Assembly (NCBI GenBank): GCA_050744245.1
Contig: JBOGGX010000032.1
Location: 1 to 38,583 of the forward strand
DNA from: JBOGGX01 sp050744245
GTDB taxonomy: Bacteria; Actinomycetota; Acidimicrobiia; Acidimicrobiales; JBOGGX01
DNA length: 38,583 nt
Direction of reading: 5' to 3'
Positions 14,184 to 22,277 of this stretch are shown one piece after another. The notes under the pieces are model-generated. The model saw only the letters and a program-made list of their open reading frames with translations, made no database searches and had not been told where the DNA came from. A program made the translations under genes and the position numbers. Position 1 is the stretch's first letter. Every line of letters begins with the position of its first letter.

Positions 14184-15869
14184 CTAGCCGGCGGGCGCGT
14201 TGAGGTGGGCCGTGAAGAAGGCGCCGAAGTAGACGTACTCGCCGGTCCGGCCGACGTGCCTCGGATCGGCTGCGTCCCACACGACCCGGAACGACTCGAC
14301 GACATCGTTGGCGTCGAAAGGCGTCCCGTCGTGGAAGGTCACCCCTTCGCGCAAGGCGAAGGTCCACTCGGTCAGGTCGTCGTTGGGCTCAAAGCTCTCG
14401 GCCAGGACCTCGACCACCTCGGTGCCGTTGATCTCGTAGCCGAGCAGCGACTCGTTGATCTGCTCGCACACCCGCAGCGACTCGCCGTCGCTCTCGTCGG
14501 CGCAGTAGAGGCCGCCCGGCTCCCCGTTCTGCACCCACACGAACTGCTCCTGGCCCTCGATGCTCATCGCCGCGAACTGCTCGTTCGACAGCGGGCTGGC
14601 CTGGGCCTCATCGACGCCCGCCTGGTAGGCCGTGCCCGAGCCGCCGTGGGCGAGCGGGACCATAGGCGCGTGCTGGGCGAGCAGCTCCGCCGCCTGGGCG
14701 TACAGGTCGTCGCGGGTGGCCTGGTCGACGGTCGAGCCGGCCTCGGCCAGCAGGTCGCCGATGTCCTCGAACGGCGTGCCGAACCCGGAGTAGGCCGGTC
14801 CGAAGTGGAAGTCGAGGAAGTTGGTGGCGTCCGGATAGTCGGCGCCCCAGCCGAGCAGGTAGAACGGCCGCTCGCCTGCGGTGGCCGCGTCGATGAACGT
14901 CGTCGACTCCTGCGGCTCGACCGTCACCCGGATCCCGACGTCGGCCAGCTGGGCCGCGAGGTCGTTGGCCACCGGGCCCGGCTGGGACAGGTAGCCGCGG
15001 ACCACGTCGCGGTAGGTCAGCGTGACGTCGAAGCCGTTCGGGAAGCCGGCCTGGGTCAGCAGGTTCCTGGCCTCGTCCCGGTTGAGCTCGAAGTCGGTGA
15101 ACCCGTCGGCGTAGCCGGGGATGGCCGGGGGCAGGAACTGGGTCGCCGGCACCGAGCCACGGGGATAGAAGTTCTCGACCAGGCGGTCGCGGTCGACGGC
15201 GAGGGCGACGGCCTGGCGCACCTGCTCGTTGTCGAACGGCGCCATGTCGACGTTCATCGCCAGATAGGCCACGTTGAGCGGGTCGCGCTCGAGGAGCTGG
15301 AGATCGGGGTTGCCCTCGATCGGGTCGAAGTCCTCGGTGCCCACGTTGTCGATGCCATCGGCGGTGCCGCTCTCGAGCTGGATGCGGCGCTGGGCGGCCT
15401 CGGTCTGCCACTGGAAGACCACGGTGGCCAGCGACGGCGCCTCGCCCCAGTAGTCGTCGTTGCGCTCGAGGACGATCTGGCTGCCGCGCTCCCACGCCTG
15501 CAGCCGGTAGGGGCCCGTGCCGATGGGGTTGTCGACGAGCGGGTTGGGCCCGCCGGCCTGGATCTCAGCGAGCGCCTCGCTCGGATAGATGTTCATCGCC
15601 GCGAACGCCATCTTCGAAGGGAAGGCCACGTCCGGGTTGCACAGGGTGAAGGTCACCGTGTGCTCGTCGACGGCCTCGATGCCCGCCAGATTTCCTGCGT
15701 AGTCTGGGGCGCCGCACTGTGCGCTCTCGTCGTAGCTGATGGCCTCGAACGGTGCGGTGTCCTCTTCTTCCTCGGTGCCCTCGTCGCTGTCGTCGTCGCC
15801 ACCGCATGCGGCGGCGACCAGTGCCAGCGGCAGCAGCAGGCCGAGTACCCGGAAGCGTCGCTTCCTCAT
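14184..15869 (-). CDS. family 5 solute-binding lipoprotein with circularly permuted domain order
   Basis: From ATG at 15869 (GGGGAGGA 9 bases upstream) the product is 561 residues with a lipoprotein signal ending LVAAAC (Cys22), then an acidic linker. The motif order is unusual. IEAVDEHTVTFTL (64-76), GTGPY (117-121), APFDNEQVRQAVALAVDRDRL and the late segment ELLAQHAPMVPLAHGG come first. The parts that open ordinary family-5 proteins come last: CEQINESLLGYE (468-479) and LTEWTFALREGVTFHDG through DANDVVESF (499-527). In DppA/OppA these precede the 64-76 segment. The chain is therefore circularly permuted and not truncated; every block is present once. I recall similar sequences from Chloroflexi and Actinobacteria. 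It should be exported, lipid-anchored, and deliver substrate to the permeases encoded next. Confidence 0.9.
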   Translation of the reverse strand: MRKRRFRVLGLLLPLALVAAACGGDDDSDEGTEEEEDTAPFEAISYDESAQCGAPDYAGNLAGIEAVDEHTVTFTLCNPDVAFPSKMAFAAMNIYPSEALAEIQAGGPNPLVDNPIGTGPYRLQAWERGSQIVLERNDDYWGEAPSLATVVFQWQTEAAQRRIQLESGTADGIDNVGTEDFDPIEGNPDLQLLERDPLNVAYLAMNVDMAPFDNEQVRQAVALAVDRDRLVENFYPRGSVPATQFLPPAIPGYADGFTDFELNRDEARNLLTQAGFPNGFDVTLTYRDVVRGYLSQPGPVANDLAAQLADVGIRVTVEPQESTTFIDAATAGERPFYLLGWGADYPDATNFLDFHFGPAYSGFGTPFEDIGDLLAEAGSTVDQATRDDLYAQAAELLAQHAPMVPLAHGGSGTAYQAGVDEAQASPLSNEQFAAMSIEGQEQFVWVQNGEPGGLYCADESDGESLRVCEQINESLLGYEINGTEVVEVLAESFEPNDDLTEWTFALREGVTFHDGTPFDANDVVESFRVVWDAADPRHVGRTGEYVYFGAFFTAHLNAPAG

Positions 15870-15900
15870 AACCAAATCCTCCCCGTTGCGGTCGGTCATC

Positions 15901-15921
15901 CCGGGCCGAGCCATGGCCCGG
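15901..15921 (-). other. inverted repeat in the leader of the binding-protein gene
   Basis: CCGGGCC-GAGCCAT-GGCCCGG is a perfect 7-bp inverted repeat with a 7-base loop, 32 bases upstream of the ATG at 15869, in the divergent spacer shared with the mannosidase. It could be an mRNA hairpin or an operator for a regulator of both transcripts. Sequence alone does not decide. Confidence 0.35.
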
Positions 15922-16009
15922 CACCCGGAGACCGCGATTCTTACATCAGTCCGGCCGCCGGGTGGGCGTCCGTTGCCGGACTGGAACAGATCGGTTATCA
16001 ATCGGGGCA

Positions 16010-16021
16010 TACCCTGAGCCC
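16010..16021 (+). promoter_or_regulatory. -10-like element, leaderless start of the mannosidase gene
   Basis: TACCCT (16010-16015, TANNNT) is followed by six bases and then GTG at 16022. There is no Shine-Dalgarno sequence. This spacing implies a leaderless mRNA starting at the GTG and supports that start over the upstream in-frame ATG at 15962. Confidence 0.45.
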
Positions 16022-18655
16022 GTGGCTCGACGGGTTGGCATCGTCCCCCACACCCACTGGGACCGGGAGTGGTATGCACCGTTCCCGACCTTCAGGGCCA
16101 GGCTGGTCGACCTCCTCGACGGGCTGCTGCCCGAGCTCGACGCCGATCCGTCGTACGCCCACTTCATGCTGGACGGGCAGATGGCGGTGGTCGACGACTA
16201 CCTGGAGGTGCGACCCGAGGCGGCCGACCGGCTCCGCCGGCTGGCGGTGTCCGGCCGGCTGTCGATGGGGCCGTGGTACATCCTCATGGACGAATTCCTC
16301 GTCTCGGGCGAGTGCATGGTGCGCAACCTGCAGCTCGGTCTGGCCCGGGCCGCCTCGTTCGGTGGCGCAATGCCCGTCGGTTACCTGCCTGACATGTTCG
16401 GGCACGTGGCGCAGATGCCGCAGCTCCTTCGGCAGTTCGGGTTCGAGCACGCCGTGGTCTGGCGAGGCGTCCCGTCGGCGGTCGACCGCACGGCGTTCTG
16501 GTGGCGGGCGCCCGACGGGTCCGAGGTTCGGGCCGAGTACCTGCCCCAGGGCTACGGCAACGGCGCCGTGGTGCCCGACGACGCCAAGGCCCTGGTGCAG
16601 CGCATCCACGAGTGGGCGGAGCTGTATGACGACCTCTTGGGCGGCTCGGACACGCCTGTTTTGTGGATGAACGGTACGGACCACCTCATGCCCCAGCCCT
16701 GGCTCGGCCGGGTGGTGGCCGAAGCCAACGACGTCCAGGACGACTACGAGCTTTCGGTTACCTCGTTGGCGTCGTATGTAGCTGCGGCTTCATCCGATGG
16801 CCTGCCGTCATGGGAGGGCGAGCTCCGGTCGGGTGCCCGGGCGAACCTGTTGATGGGCGTGGCATCGAACCGGGTCGACGTCAAGCAGGCGGCGGCCCGG
16901 GCCGAGCGGGAGCTCGAACGGCTGGCCGAGCCGCTGGCTGCGCTCTTCATGCCCGCCGACGGATGGCCAGGCCCGCTGCTCGACCTGGCCTGGCGCGACG
17001 TCATCAGGAACTCGGCCCACGACTCGATCTGTGCCTGTTCCCACGATGACGTCGGGCTGGCCGTCCTCCACCGGTTCGCCGAGGCCACCAGGGTGGCCGA
17101 GGCCGTGACCGAGCGGGCGCTGGCCGCCGCCGGGGCCAGGCTCGTGCGGGGGGCACCGGTCGTCATCAACCCGTCGGTCCGCAAGCGGAGCGGTCTGGTC
17201 GAGTTGTGGCTGTCCGGTCCGGGGTCGGCGTCGCGGGCGGGCGTCCAGGTCCTCGAAGGCGAGCCGGCCGAGACCGAGCGCCCGTTCGACTCCGCAGCCA
17301 CGGCGATGATGGCGATCCGCGAGATCGAGTGGCAGCGGGGGATCCTCGGCGTCGTGGTGCGCGACTCGGAGGCCGCCGAGCTGGCCCGCATCGATCGGAC
17401 GGCGTTCGGCGAGCTGGTGACCGGCTCCGTCCAGCGCCAACTCACCGAGCTGGTCGAGTCCGCACCCGAGGGTGGGGTGGTCGTGGTCGAGCTGCGCCGC
17501 CCTCGGCAGAGGGTGCTGGCCCGGGTCGACCGCGTGCCCGGCTACGGGTGGCAACGGTGGGCGGCTGCGCCGCTCGCGGTCGACCCCGTGGTCGTCGGCG
17601 ACGACGGGATGTCCTTCCGTAACGAATTGGTGTCGGTGGTGCTCGATGCCAACGAGGGCTGCTTCTCGATCGACGAGCTCACCGGACTGGGCCGGCTGGT
17701 CGACGACGGCGACGTCGGCGACACGTACAACTACTGCCCGCCGGCCGACGACCAGGTGGTCGAGCGCCCGGTGCGGGGCGAGGTCACGGTGGTCGAGGAG
17801 GGGCCGCTGCGAGGCCGGCTGGCGCTGCGGGCGACCTACGCCTGGCCTGAGCGCTCCGACGGCTCGGCGCGCATCGGCTCGCGTGAGGTCGTGGTCGAGA
17901 CGGTCGTCGAGCTGCGCGCGGGCGAGCGGTTGGTGCGGGTCGAGACCACGATCGACAACCAGTGCCGAGACCATCGGGTGCGGGCCTGGATCCCGTTGCC
18001 CGAGCCGGCGGCGGGTTCATCGGCCGAGTGCGCCTTCGCCGTGGTCGAACGAGGCCTCACGGCCGAGGGCGGCCCGACCGAGACCGCGATGCCGACGTTC
18101 CCGTCGCGCCGGTTCGTCCGGGCCGGCGGGCTCACCGTCGTCCACGAGGGCCTGCTCGAGTACGAGCTGATTGACGTGAACGACGATCGGGCCTCGACGC
18201 TCGCCCTGACCCTGTTGCGCAGCACGGGCCTGCTCTCGCAGGGCCCGATGGCCACCCGGCCCCTGCCCGCCGGCCCGGTGGTCCCGGCCGAGGCGGCCCA
18301 GCTGCAGGGTCGCCTGACCGTGCGCTACGCCGTCCAGGTCGGCGAGGGCGACCCGTACGCGTTGGTCGACGACGCGTACCTGCCGATGCGGGCCGTCGAG
18401 GGGACGAGCACCGCGCTCGGCGAGGGTGAACGGGGCCAGGCGCTCGGCGTCGGCGGCGCCGAGGTGTCGGCGCTGCGGCGGGCACCGTCAGGCGCGCTGG
18501 AGTTGCGGGTGTTCAACCCGTCGGCCGAGCCCGCGACGGTCACCGTCTACGGCCGCACCGGCTGGCTCGTCGACCTGCGCGGCCGCCCGATCGAGCGGTT
18601 CGACGGCGGCTTCGACCTCGGCCCGTGGCGCATCGCCACCGCCCTGCTCGACTGA
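16022..18655 (+). CDS. glycoside hydrolase family 38 alpha-mannosidase
   Basis: From GTG at 16022 the product is 877 residues, the length of bacterial GH38 enzymes. The N-terminal catalytic barrel opens VGIVPHTHWDREWY, with the zinc-binding His/Asp cluster at residues 10-14. YLPDMFGHVAQMPQLL carries the nucleophile Asp124, and NSAHDSICACSHDDV (His333 region) is the conserved late zinc/helical motif. The remaining 500 residues form the beta-rich C-terminal domains (VVINPSVRKRSGLVELWLSG...). No signal peptide is seen, so it should be cytosolic and act on imported oligosaccharides or glycosides such as mannosylglycerate. It is divergent from the ABC importer operon, which suggests the importer may bring in its substrate. 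Confidence 0.92.
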   Translation: MARRVGIVPHTHWDREWYAPFPTFRARLVDLLDGLLPELDADPSYAHFMLDGQMAVVDDYLEVRPEAADRLRRLAVSGRLSMGPWYILMDEFLVSGECMVRNLQLGLARAASFGGAMPVGYLPDMFGHVAQMPQLLRQFGFEHAVVWRGVPSAVDRTAFWWRAPDGSEVRAEYLPQGYGNGAVVPDDAKALVQRIHEWAELYDDLLGGSDTPVLWMNGTDHLMPQPWLGRVVAEANDVQDDYELSVTSLASYVAAASSDGLPSWEGELRSGARANLLMGVASNRVDVKQAAARAERELERLAEPLAALFMPADGWPGPLLDLAWRDVIRNSAHDSICACSHDDVGLAVLHRFAEATRVAEAVTERALAAAGARLVRGAPVVINPSVRKRSGLVELWLSGPGSASRAGVQVLEGEPAETERPFDSAATAMMAIREIEWQRGILGVVVRDSEAAELARIDRTAFGELVTGSVQRQLTELVESAPEGGVVVVELRRPRQRVLARVDRVPGYGWQRWAAAPLAVDPVVVGDDGMSFRNELVSVVLDANEGCFSIDELTGLGRLVDDGDVGDTYNYCPPADDQVVERPVRGEVTVVEEGPLRGRLALRATYAWPERSDGSARIGSREVVVETVVELRAGERLVRVETTIDNQCRDHRVRAWIPLPEPAAGSSAECAFAVVERGLTAEGGPTETAMPTFPSRRFVRAGGLTVVHEGLLEYELIDVNDDRASTLALTLLRSTGLLSQGPMATRPLPAGPVVPAEAAQLQGRLTVRYAVQVGEGDPYALVDDAYLPMRAVEGTSTALGEGERGQALGVGGAEVSALRRAPSGALELRVFNPSAEPATVTVYGRTGWLVDLRGRPIERFDGGFDLGPWRIATALLD

Positions 18656-18770
18656 GGTCGAGTTGTCTGCGCCACTCGGCCTTCGGCCTCGCCGGCGCGG
18701 CCCTCACGGCCAGACACGCCAAACACGAGCCCACCCCAAACGCACGGCCGGCCGCGCCGCGACGATCCCC
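18656..18770. other. intergenic between convergent mannosidase and gpsA genes
   Basis: This 115-bp convergent spacer contains GGCC-TTC-GGCC at about 18682 and further GGCCG runs. These can form small GC-rich stems but lack T tracts. It is the expected place for transcription termination of both genes; no convincing intrinsic terminator is visible. Confidence 0.3.
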
Positions 18771-19760
18771 TCAGTGGTGCTCGTGGCGGGCCTGGCGGCG
18801 GAGGAGGCCGCGATAGGCCTCCTCGGCCGTCCGGCCCTCGTCGCACACGGCCACCACCTCGGCCGTGATCGGCATGTAGACCCCGAGCTCGTCGGCCAGC
18901 TCGAGCGCGACCCGGCAGCTCTTGACCCCCTCGGCCACCTGGTTCATCTCGGCGATGATCTCGTCGATCCTGCGCCCCCGGCCGAGCTGCTCGCCCACGT
19001 AGCGGTTGCGGCTCTGCGGGCTGATGCAGGTCGCGATGAGGTCGCCCATACCGGCCAGTCCCGCGAAGGTCATCGGGTCGCCGCCCATGGCGACCCCCAG
19101 CCGGGTGATCTCGGCCAGCCCCCTGGTGATGACCGCGGCCCTGGTGTTGTCGCCGGCGCCGAGCCCGACCGCCATGCCGGCGGCGATGGCGACCACGTTC
19201 TTCAGCACGCCGCCGAGCTCGGCACCGATCACGTCGCCGTGGAAGTACACGCGGAACTGGTCGTTGACGAACACCCGCTGCACCTCGGTGGCGATGAACT
19301 CGTCGGCCATGCCCACCACCGCGGCGGCGGCGTACCCACCGAGGATCTCCTTGGCCAGGTTGGGCCCAGTGAGCACGCCGACGGGGTGACCGGGCAGCAG
19401 CTCGTGCACCACCTGGCTCATCCGCATCCTGGTGCCCTGCTCCAGCCCCTTGGTCAGGCTGACGACCGGCACCCACGGCCGCACGTGACCGGTCAGCGAC
19501 CCCAGCACGTCACGGAACCCGTGCGACGGGACGCCGATCACCATCAGATCGGCTTCGCGGGCCGCCTCCTCGAGCGACGACGTGGCCCGCAGCTCTGGAT
19601 GGAGCCGATAGCCGCCGAGGTAGTCGACGTTCTCGTGCCGCTGGTTGATGGCATCGGCCAGTTCGGCCCGCCTGGCCCACAGCAGCGTCGGGACGTTGTG
19701 CGCGGCCAGATGGGCGACCGTGGTTCCCCACGAGCCGGCGCCGATGACGGCCACGCGCAT
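18771..19760 (-). CDS. gpsA: NAD(P)-dependent glycerol-3-phosphate dehydrogenase
   Basis: A 329-residue protein starting MRVAVIGAGSWGTTVAHLAA, the GpsA nucleotide-binding motif GxGxWG. VVSLTKGLEQGT, GPNLAKEILGGYAAAAVVG, LGGVLKNVVAIAAGMAVGLGAGDN (catalytic lysine) and AGMGDLIATCISPQSRNRYVGEQLGRG follow, all diagnostic. It reduces dihydroxyacetone phosphate to sn-glycerol 3-phosphate for phospholipid synthesis. It is divergent from the metallophosphoesterase, and fbiD lies two genes further. Mycobacteria also have gpsA next to fbiD. Confidence 0.95.
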   Translation of the reverse strand: MRVAVIGAGSWGTTVAHLAAHNVPTLLWARRAELADAINQRHENVDYLGGYRLHPELRATSSLEEAAREADLMVIGVPSHGFRDVLGSLTGHVRPWVPVVSLTKGLEQGTRMRMSQVVHELLPGHPVGVLTGPNLAKEILGGYAAAAVVGMADEFIATEVQRVFVNDQFRVYFHGDVIGAELGGVLKNVVAIAAGMAVGLGAGDNTRAAVITRGLAEITRLGVAMGGDPMTFAGLAGMGDLIATCISPQSRNRYVGEQLGRGRRIDEIIAEMNQVAEGVKSCRVALELADELGVYMPITAEVVAVCDEGRTAEEAYRGLLRRQARHEHH

Positions 19761-19783
19761 CGGGCGCAGGTTAGACGGTTACC

Positions 19784-19795
19784 TAGACTCCGCCC
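19784..19795 (+). promoter_or_regulatory. -10 element, leaderless start of the metallophosphoesterase gene
   Basis: TAGACT (19784-19789) is followed by CGCCCC-like six bases and GTG at 19796, the -10-to-start distance of a leaderless transcript. No ribosome site precedes the GTG. No clear -35 element is seen, and the upstream DNA is the 5' end of the divergent gpsA. Confidence 0.5.
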
Positions 19796-20653
19796 GTGGC
19801 CCGAGAGGCGTTCGTCATCGCCCAGCTGTCCGACATCCACTGCGGCTCGCCCTACTTCGACCCACACCTGCTCGAGACGGCGATCAAGGAGACGATCGCC
19901 ATCGACCCGGACCTGGTCGTCATCGGCGGCGACCTCACCACCGACGGCTACGCCCATGAGTTCCGGGAGGCGGAAGAGCATCTGGTGGAGCTCGGGTTGC
20001 GCGGAATCACGACCGTGGTGATCCCCGGCAACCACGACGCCAAGAACGTCGGCTATCTCCACTTCTTCGATGCGTTCGGACCGGGCGACAACCCGGCGAA
20101 GGGTGACCGGGCCCTACGGGTGCGCGGCGGGGTGGTCGACGGTCGACCCCTCGACGTGAACGTCGTGGCCATCGACTCGACGAAGCCGGACCTGGCCGAG
20201 GGCGAGATCGGCCGCGAGCGCTACGACTGGATCAGGGCCAGGTTCGATGGCGAGGCCGACGTCAAGGTGTTCGTCGTCCACCATCACCTGGTCTCCGTAC
20301 CGGGCACCGGCCGCGAACGCAACATCGTGTGGGACTCGGGTGACGTCCTCGACCTTCTCGACCACGTCGGCGTCGACCTGGTGCTCTCCGGTCACAAGCA
20401 CGTGCCCCACGTGTGGCTGGTCAACGGCATGCTGCTGGCCAACTCGGGGACGGTGTCGTCCTACCGGGTCCGGGGGTACACCAGGCCGTCGTACAACATC
20501 ATCGAGATCACACCCGACACGATCCGGGTCACGCTCAAGTACCCGGGCACGGGTGAGCACCTGATGGGCGAGCTCGACCGCAGACTGATGCGGCTGCACA
20601 CCGACCGCCGCCACCTCGACGGCATGTTCGACAAGCAGGCGTGGGGAGGATAG
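19796..20653 (+). CDS. calcineurin-like metallophosphoesterase (CpdA/Icc-like)
   Basis: The 285-residue protein has the full class III phosphodiesterase metal-site series: QLSDIHCG (D-x-H), VVIGGDLTTDG (GD), IPGNHDAKN (GNHD), VVHHHLV (second-shell His pair) and LVLSGHKHVPHVW (GHxH). The layout resembles 3',5'-cyclic-nucleotide phosphodiesterases of the CpdA/Rv0805 type, acting in the cytosol with two metal ions, but phospholipid or nucleotide substrates are possible. Starts at GTG with a leaderless promoter. The next gene follows after 6 bp, so an operon with the ABM-like protein, fbiD and the PIG-L deacetylase is likely. Confidence 0.88.
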   Translation: MAREAFVIAQLSDIHCGSPYFDPHLLETAIKETIAIDPDLVVIGGDLTTDGYAHEFREAEEHLVELGLRGITTVVIPGNHDAKNVGYLHFFDAFGPGDNPAKGDRALRVRGGVVDGRPLDVNVVAIDSTKPDLAEGEIGRERYDWIRARFDGEADVKVFVVHHHLVSVPGTGRERNIVWDSGDVLDLLDHVGVDLVLSGHKHVPHVWLVNGMLLANSGTVSSYRVRGYTRPSYNIIEITPDTIRVTLKYPGTGEHLMGELDRRLMRLHTDRRHLDGMFDKQAWGG

Positions 20654-20659
20654 GCAGCG

Positions 20660-20965
20660 ATGGCCTACGTGCGAATGTTCGTGACCGCGCTCGACCCGGC
20701 CGACGTGGCTGCCGTCCGCGACGTCGTCCTGTCCGAGGTCAAGCCGGTCTTCGAGAGCCAGACCGCCTGCTCGTCGGTCGAGCTGCTCGTCTCGACGGAG
20801 CAGAACGCCGGAGGCCTGGTCGACGGGTGCATCCTCTCCCGATGGGACTCGCTCGACGACCTCAGGCAGGCGGTGAGCTCGCCCGCGATCCTGGCCGTCG
20901 TCGACAAGCTGCGACCCCAACTCCGCCAGGAGCCCATCGGCCGCATCTACGAGATCGTGGGGTGA
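20660..20965 (+). CDS. small ABM-like (dimeric alpha-beta barrel) protein
   Basis: A 101-residue protein with alternating strands and helices: MAYVRMFVTALDP, helix DVAAVRDVVLSEVKPVFES, strand SSVELLVST, then GCILSRWDSLDDLRQAVSSP. The 'xxSRWDSLDDLxxA' pattern is typical of antibiotic-biosynthesis-monooxygenase-like ferredoxin folds. No catalytic function can be assigned. A GGGAGG site lies 10 bases before the ATG. Its stop codon overlaps the GTG of fbiD (GTGA), which indicates translational coupling. Confidence 0.7.
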   Translation: MAYVRMFVTALDPADVAAVRDVVLSEVKPVFESQTACSSVELLVSTEQNAGGLVDGCILSRWDSLDDLRQAVSSPAILAVVDKLRPQLRQEPIGRIYEIVG

Positions 20966-21561
20966 GCGTCGCCGTCTTGGTGCCGGTCAAGGGGTTCCGG
21001 CAGGCCAAGCTCAGGCTGCGCCCCGTCCTCGACGACCCCCAGCGGACGCACCTGGCCCGGGTCATGGCCGAGCGGGTGGTGGCGGCCGCCCTCGACCTGC
21101 CGGTCGCGGTCGTGTGCGACGAAGCGGAGGTGGCCGACTGGGCCGAGGGCCTGAGGGTCTCGGTCATCTGGGCGCCGGGGCGGGGGCTCAACGGCGCCGT
21201 GGCCCACGGCGTCGCCGAGCTCGGTGCCGGCGGGGCCGAACGGGTGGTGGTCAGCCACGCAGACCTTCCCTTCGCGTCCGACCTTCGACCGATGGGCCGG
21301 TTCGACGGTGTGACCCTCGTGCCCGATCGGCGGGGCGACGGCACCAACGTCCTGTGCGTCCCGACCGACGCCGGATTCGAGTTCTCCTACGGGCCCAGGT
21401 CGTTCACCCGACATCGAGCCGAGGCCATGCGACTGGGTCTTTCGACGAGGGTCGTCGACGACGCCCGGCTCGCGTGGGACGTCGACGTCGCGGCCGACCT
21501 CGAGTTCCCGAGGGCGTTGTTGGCCGAGGCGCGCGACCTCCTGCCTGTGCCCTGCCGATGA
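20962..21561 (+). CDS. fbiD: phosphoenolpyruvate/2-phospholactate guanylyltransferase (F420 biosynthesis)
   Basis: From GTG at 20962 the product is 199 residues. VAVLVPVKGFRQAKLRLRPVLDDPQR is the CofC/FbiD nucleotide-binding start (VPVKxxxxAKxRL). VVVSHADLPFA carries the metal/nucleotide aspartate region. LVPDRRGDGTNVLCVP and FSYGPRSFTRHRAEAMRLG complete the family pattern. In actinobacteria FbiD joins GTP to phosphoenolpyruvate to give the precursor of dehydro-F420-0. The organism should therefore make coenzyme F420; fbiA, fbiB and fbiC are not in this window. It overlaps its neighbours on both sides by 4 bp (GTGA, ATGA). Confidence 0.9.
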   Translation: MSVAVLVPVKGFRQAKLRLRPVLDDPQRTHLARVMAERVVAAALDLPVAVVCDEAEVADWAEGLRVSVIWAPGRGLNGAVAHGVAELGAGGAERVVVSHADLPFASDLRPMGRFDGVTLVPDRRGDGTNVLCVPTDAGFEFSYGPRSFTRHRAEAMRLGLSTRVVDDARLAWDVDVAADLEFPRALLAEARDLLPVPCR

Positions 21562-22277
21562 ACCTGCCCGTACCGGAGCGCGTGCTGGCCATCGGTGCCC
21601 ATCCCGACGACGTCGAGTTCGGCTGCGGCGGCACGCTGGCCAAGTGGGCGGCCGCGGGCTCGTTGGTCAACCATCTCATCTGCACCGACGGATCCAAGGG
21701 TTCGTGGGACCCCGACGATGACGTCGCGGTGCTCGTGGCCACCCGCCGCGACGAGCAACGCGCCGCGGCGAAGGCGCTCGGGGCGACGGGCCGGGTCGTG
21801 TTCCTCGACTGGCCGGACGGCGAGCTCGAGAGCGGCGTGCGCCAGCGCTGGGAGGTGGCGTACTGGATCAGGAAGCTGCGGCCGACGATCGTCCTCGGCC
21901 ACGACCCCTGGCGCCGGTACCGGCTGCACCCCGATCATCGCCAGGCCGGGTTCCTCGCCTGCGACGGCGTCGTGGCCGCCCGCGACCCGCACTTCTTTCC
22001 CGAGCATGAATCGCCGTCCTGGCGGCCGACGACCTTGCTGCTGTGGGAGGCGGACGAGGTCGACCACGTCGAGAACGTCACCGGCTTCATCGGCGCCAAG
22101 CTGGCCGCCCTCGAGGCCCATGTCAGCCAGTTCCGTTCGACCATGGGCATCACCGACGCCGAATCCGAGGACGAGCGCGAGCGTTTCCGGCACCGGGTGC
22201 TCGACCGCCTGGCCGGATTCGGTCGGCCCGAGGGCTACACCTACGGCGAGGGCTTCAAACGCATCGACGACCTGTGA
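21558..22277 (+). CDS. PIG-L/LmbE family deacetylase
   Basis: From ATG at 21558 (ATGA overlap with fbiD) the product is 239 residues. AIGAHPDDVEFGCGGTLAKW carries the zinc ligands His/Asp of the AHPDD motif, and YRLHPDHRQAG the third ligand. The class removes acetyl groups from N-acetylglucosaminyl conjugates (MshB, Mca, BshB and PIG-L relatives). The exact substrate is unknown. Its position behind fbiD is consistent with a small cofactor or conjugate role but does not prove one. Its 3' end overlaps the opposing frameshifted gene by 37 bp. Confidence 0.88.
   Translation: MNLPVPERVLAIGAHPDDVEFGCGGTLAKWAAAGSLVNHLICTDGSKGSWDPDDDVAVLVATRRDEQRAAAKALGATGRVVFLDWPDGELESGVRQRWEVAYWIRKLRPTIVLGHDPWRRYRLHPDHRQAGFLACDGVVAARDPHFFPEHESPSWRPTTLLLWEADEVDHVENVTGFIGAKLAALEAHVSQFRSTMGITDAESEDERERFRHRVLDRLAGFGRPEGYTYGEGFKRIDDL

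Noticed and set aside
14184..15869. Reading the binding protein as truncated or as two fused fragments
   Set aside because: All expected family-5 blocks occur once and the chain has normal length, lipoprotein signal and continuous frame. Rotation explains the order better than loss.
16010..16016. TTATCA near 16003 as a -35 for the mannosidase
   Set aside because: It is only about 9 bases from TACCCT, which is too close for a sigma-70-type promoter.
14205..16670. 821-residue plus-strand open frame
   Set aside because: It is antisense to the binding-protein gene and out of frame with the mannosidase, and its translation shows no family motif.
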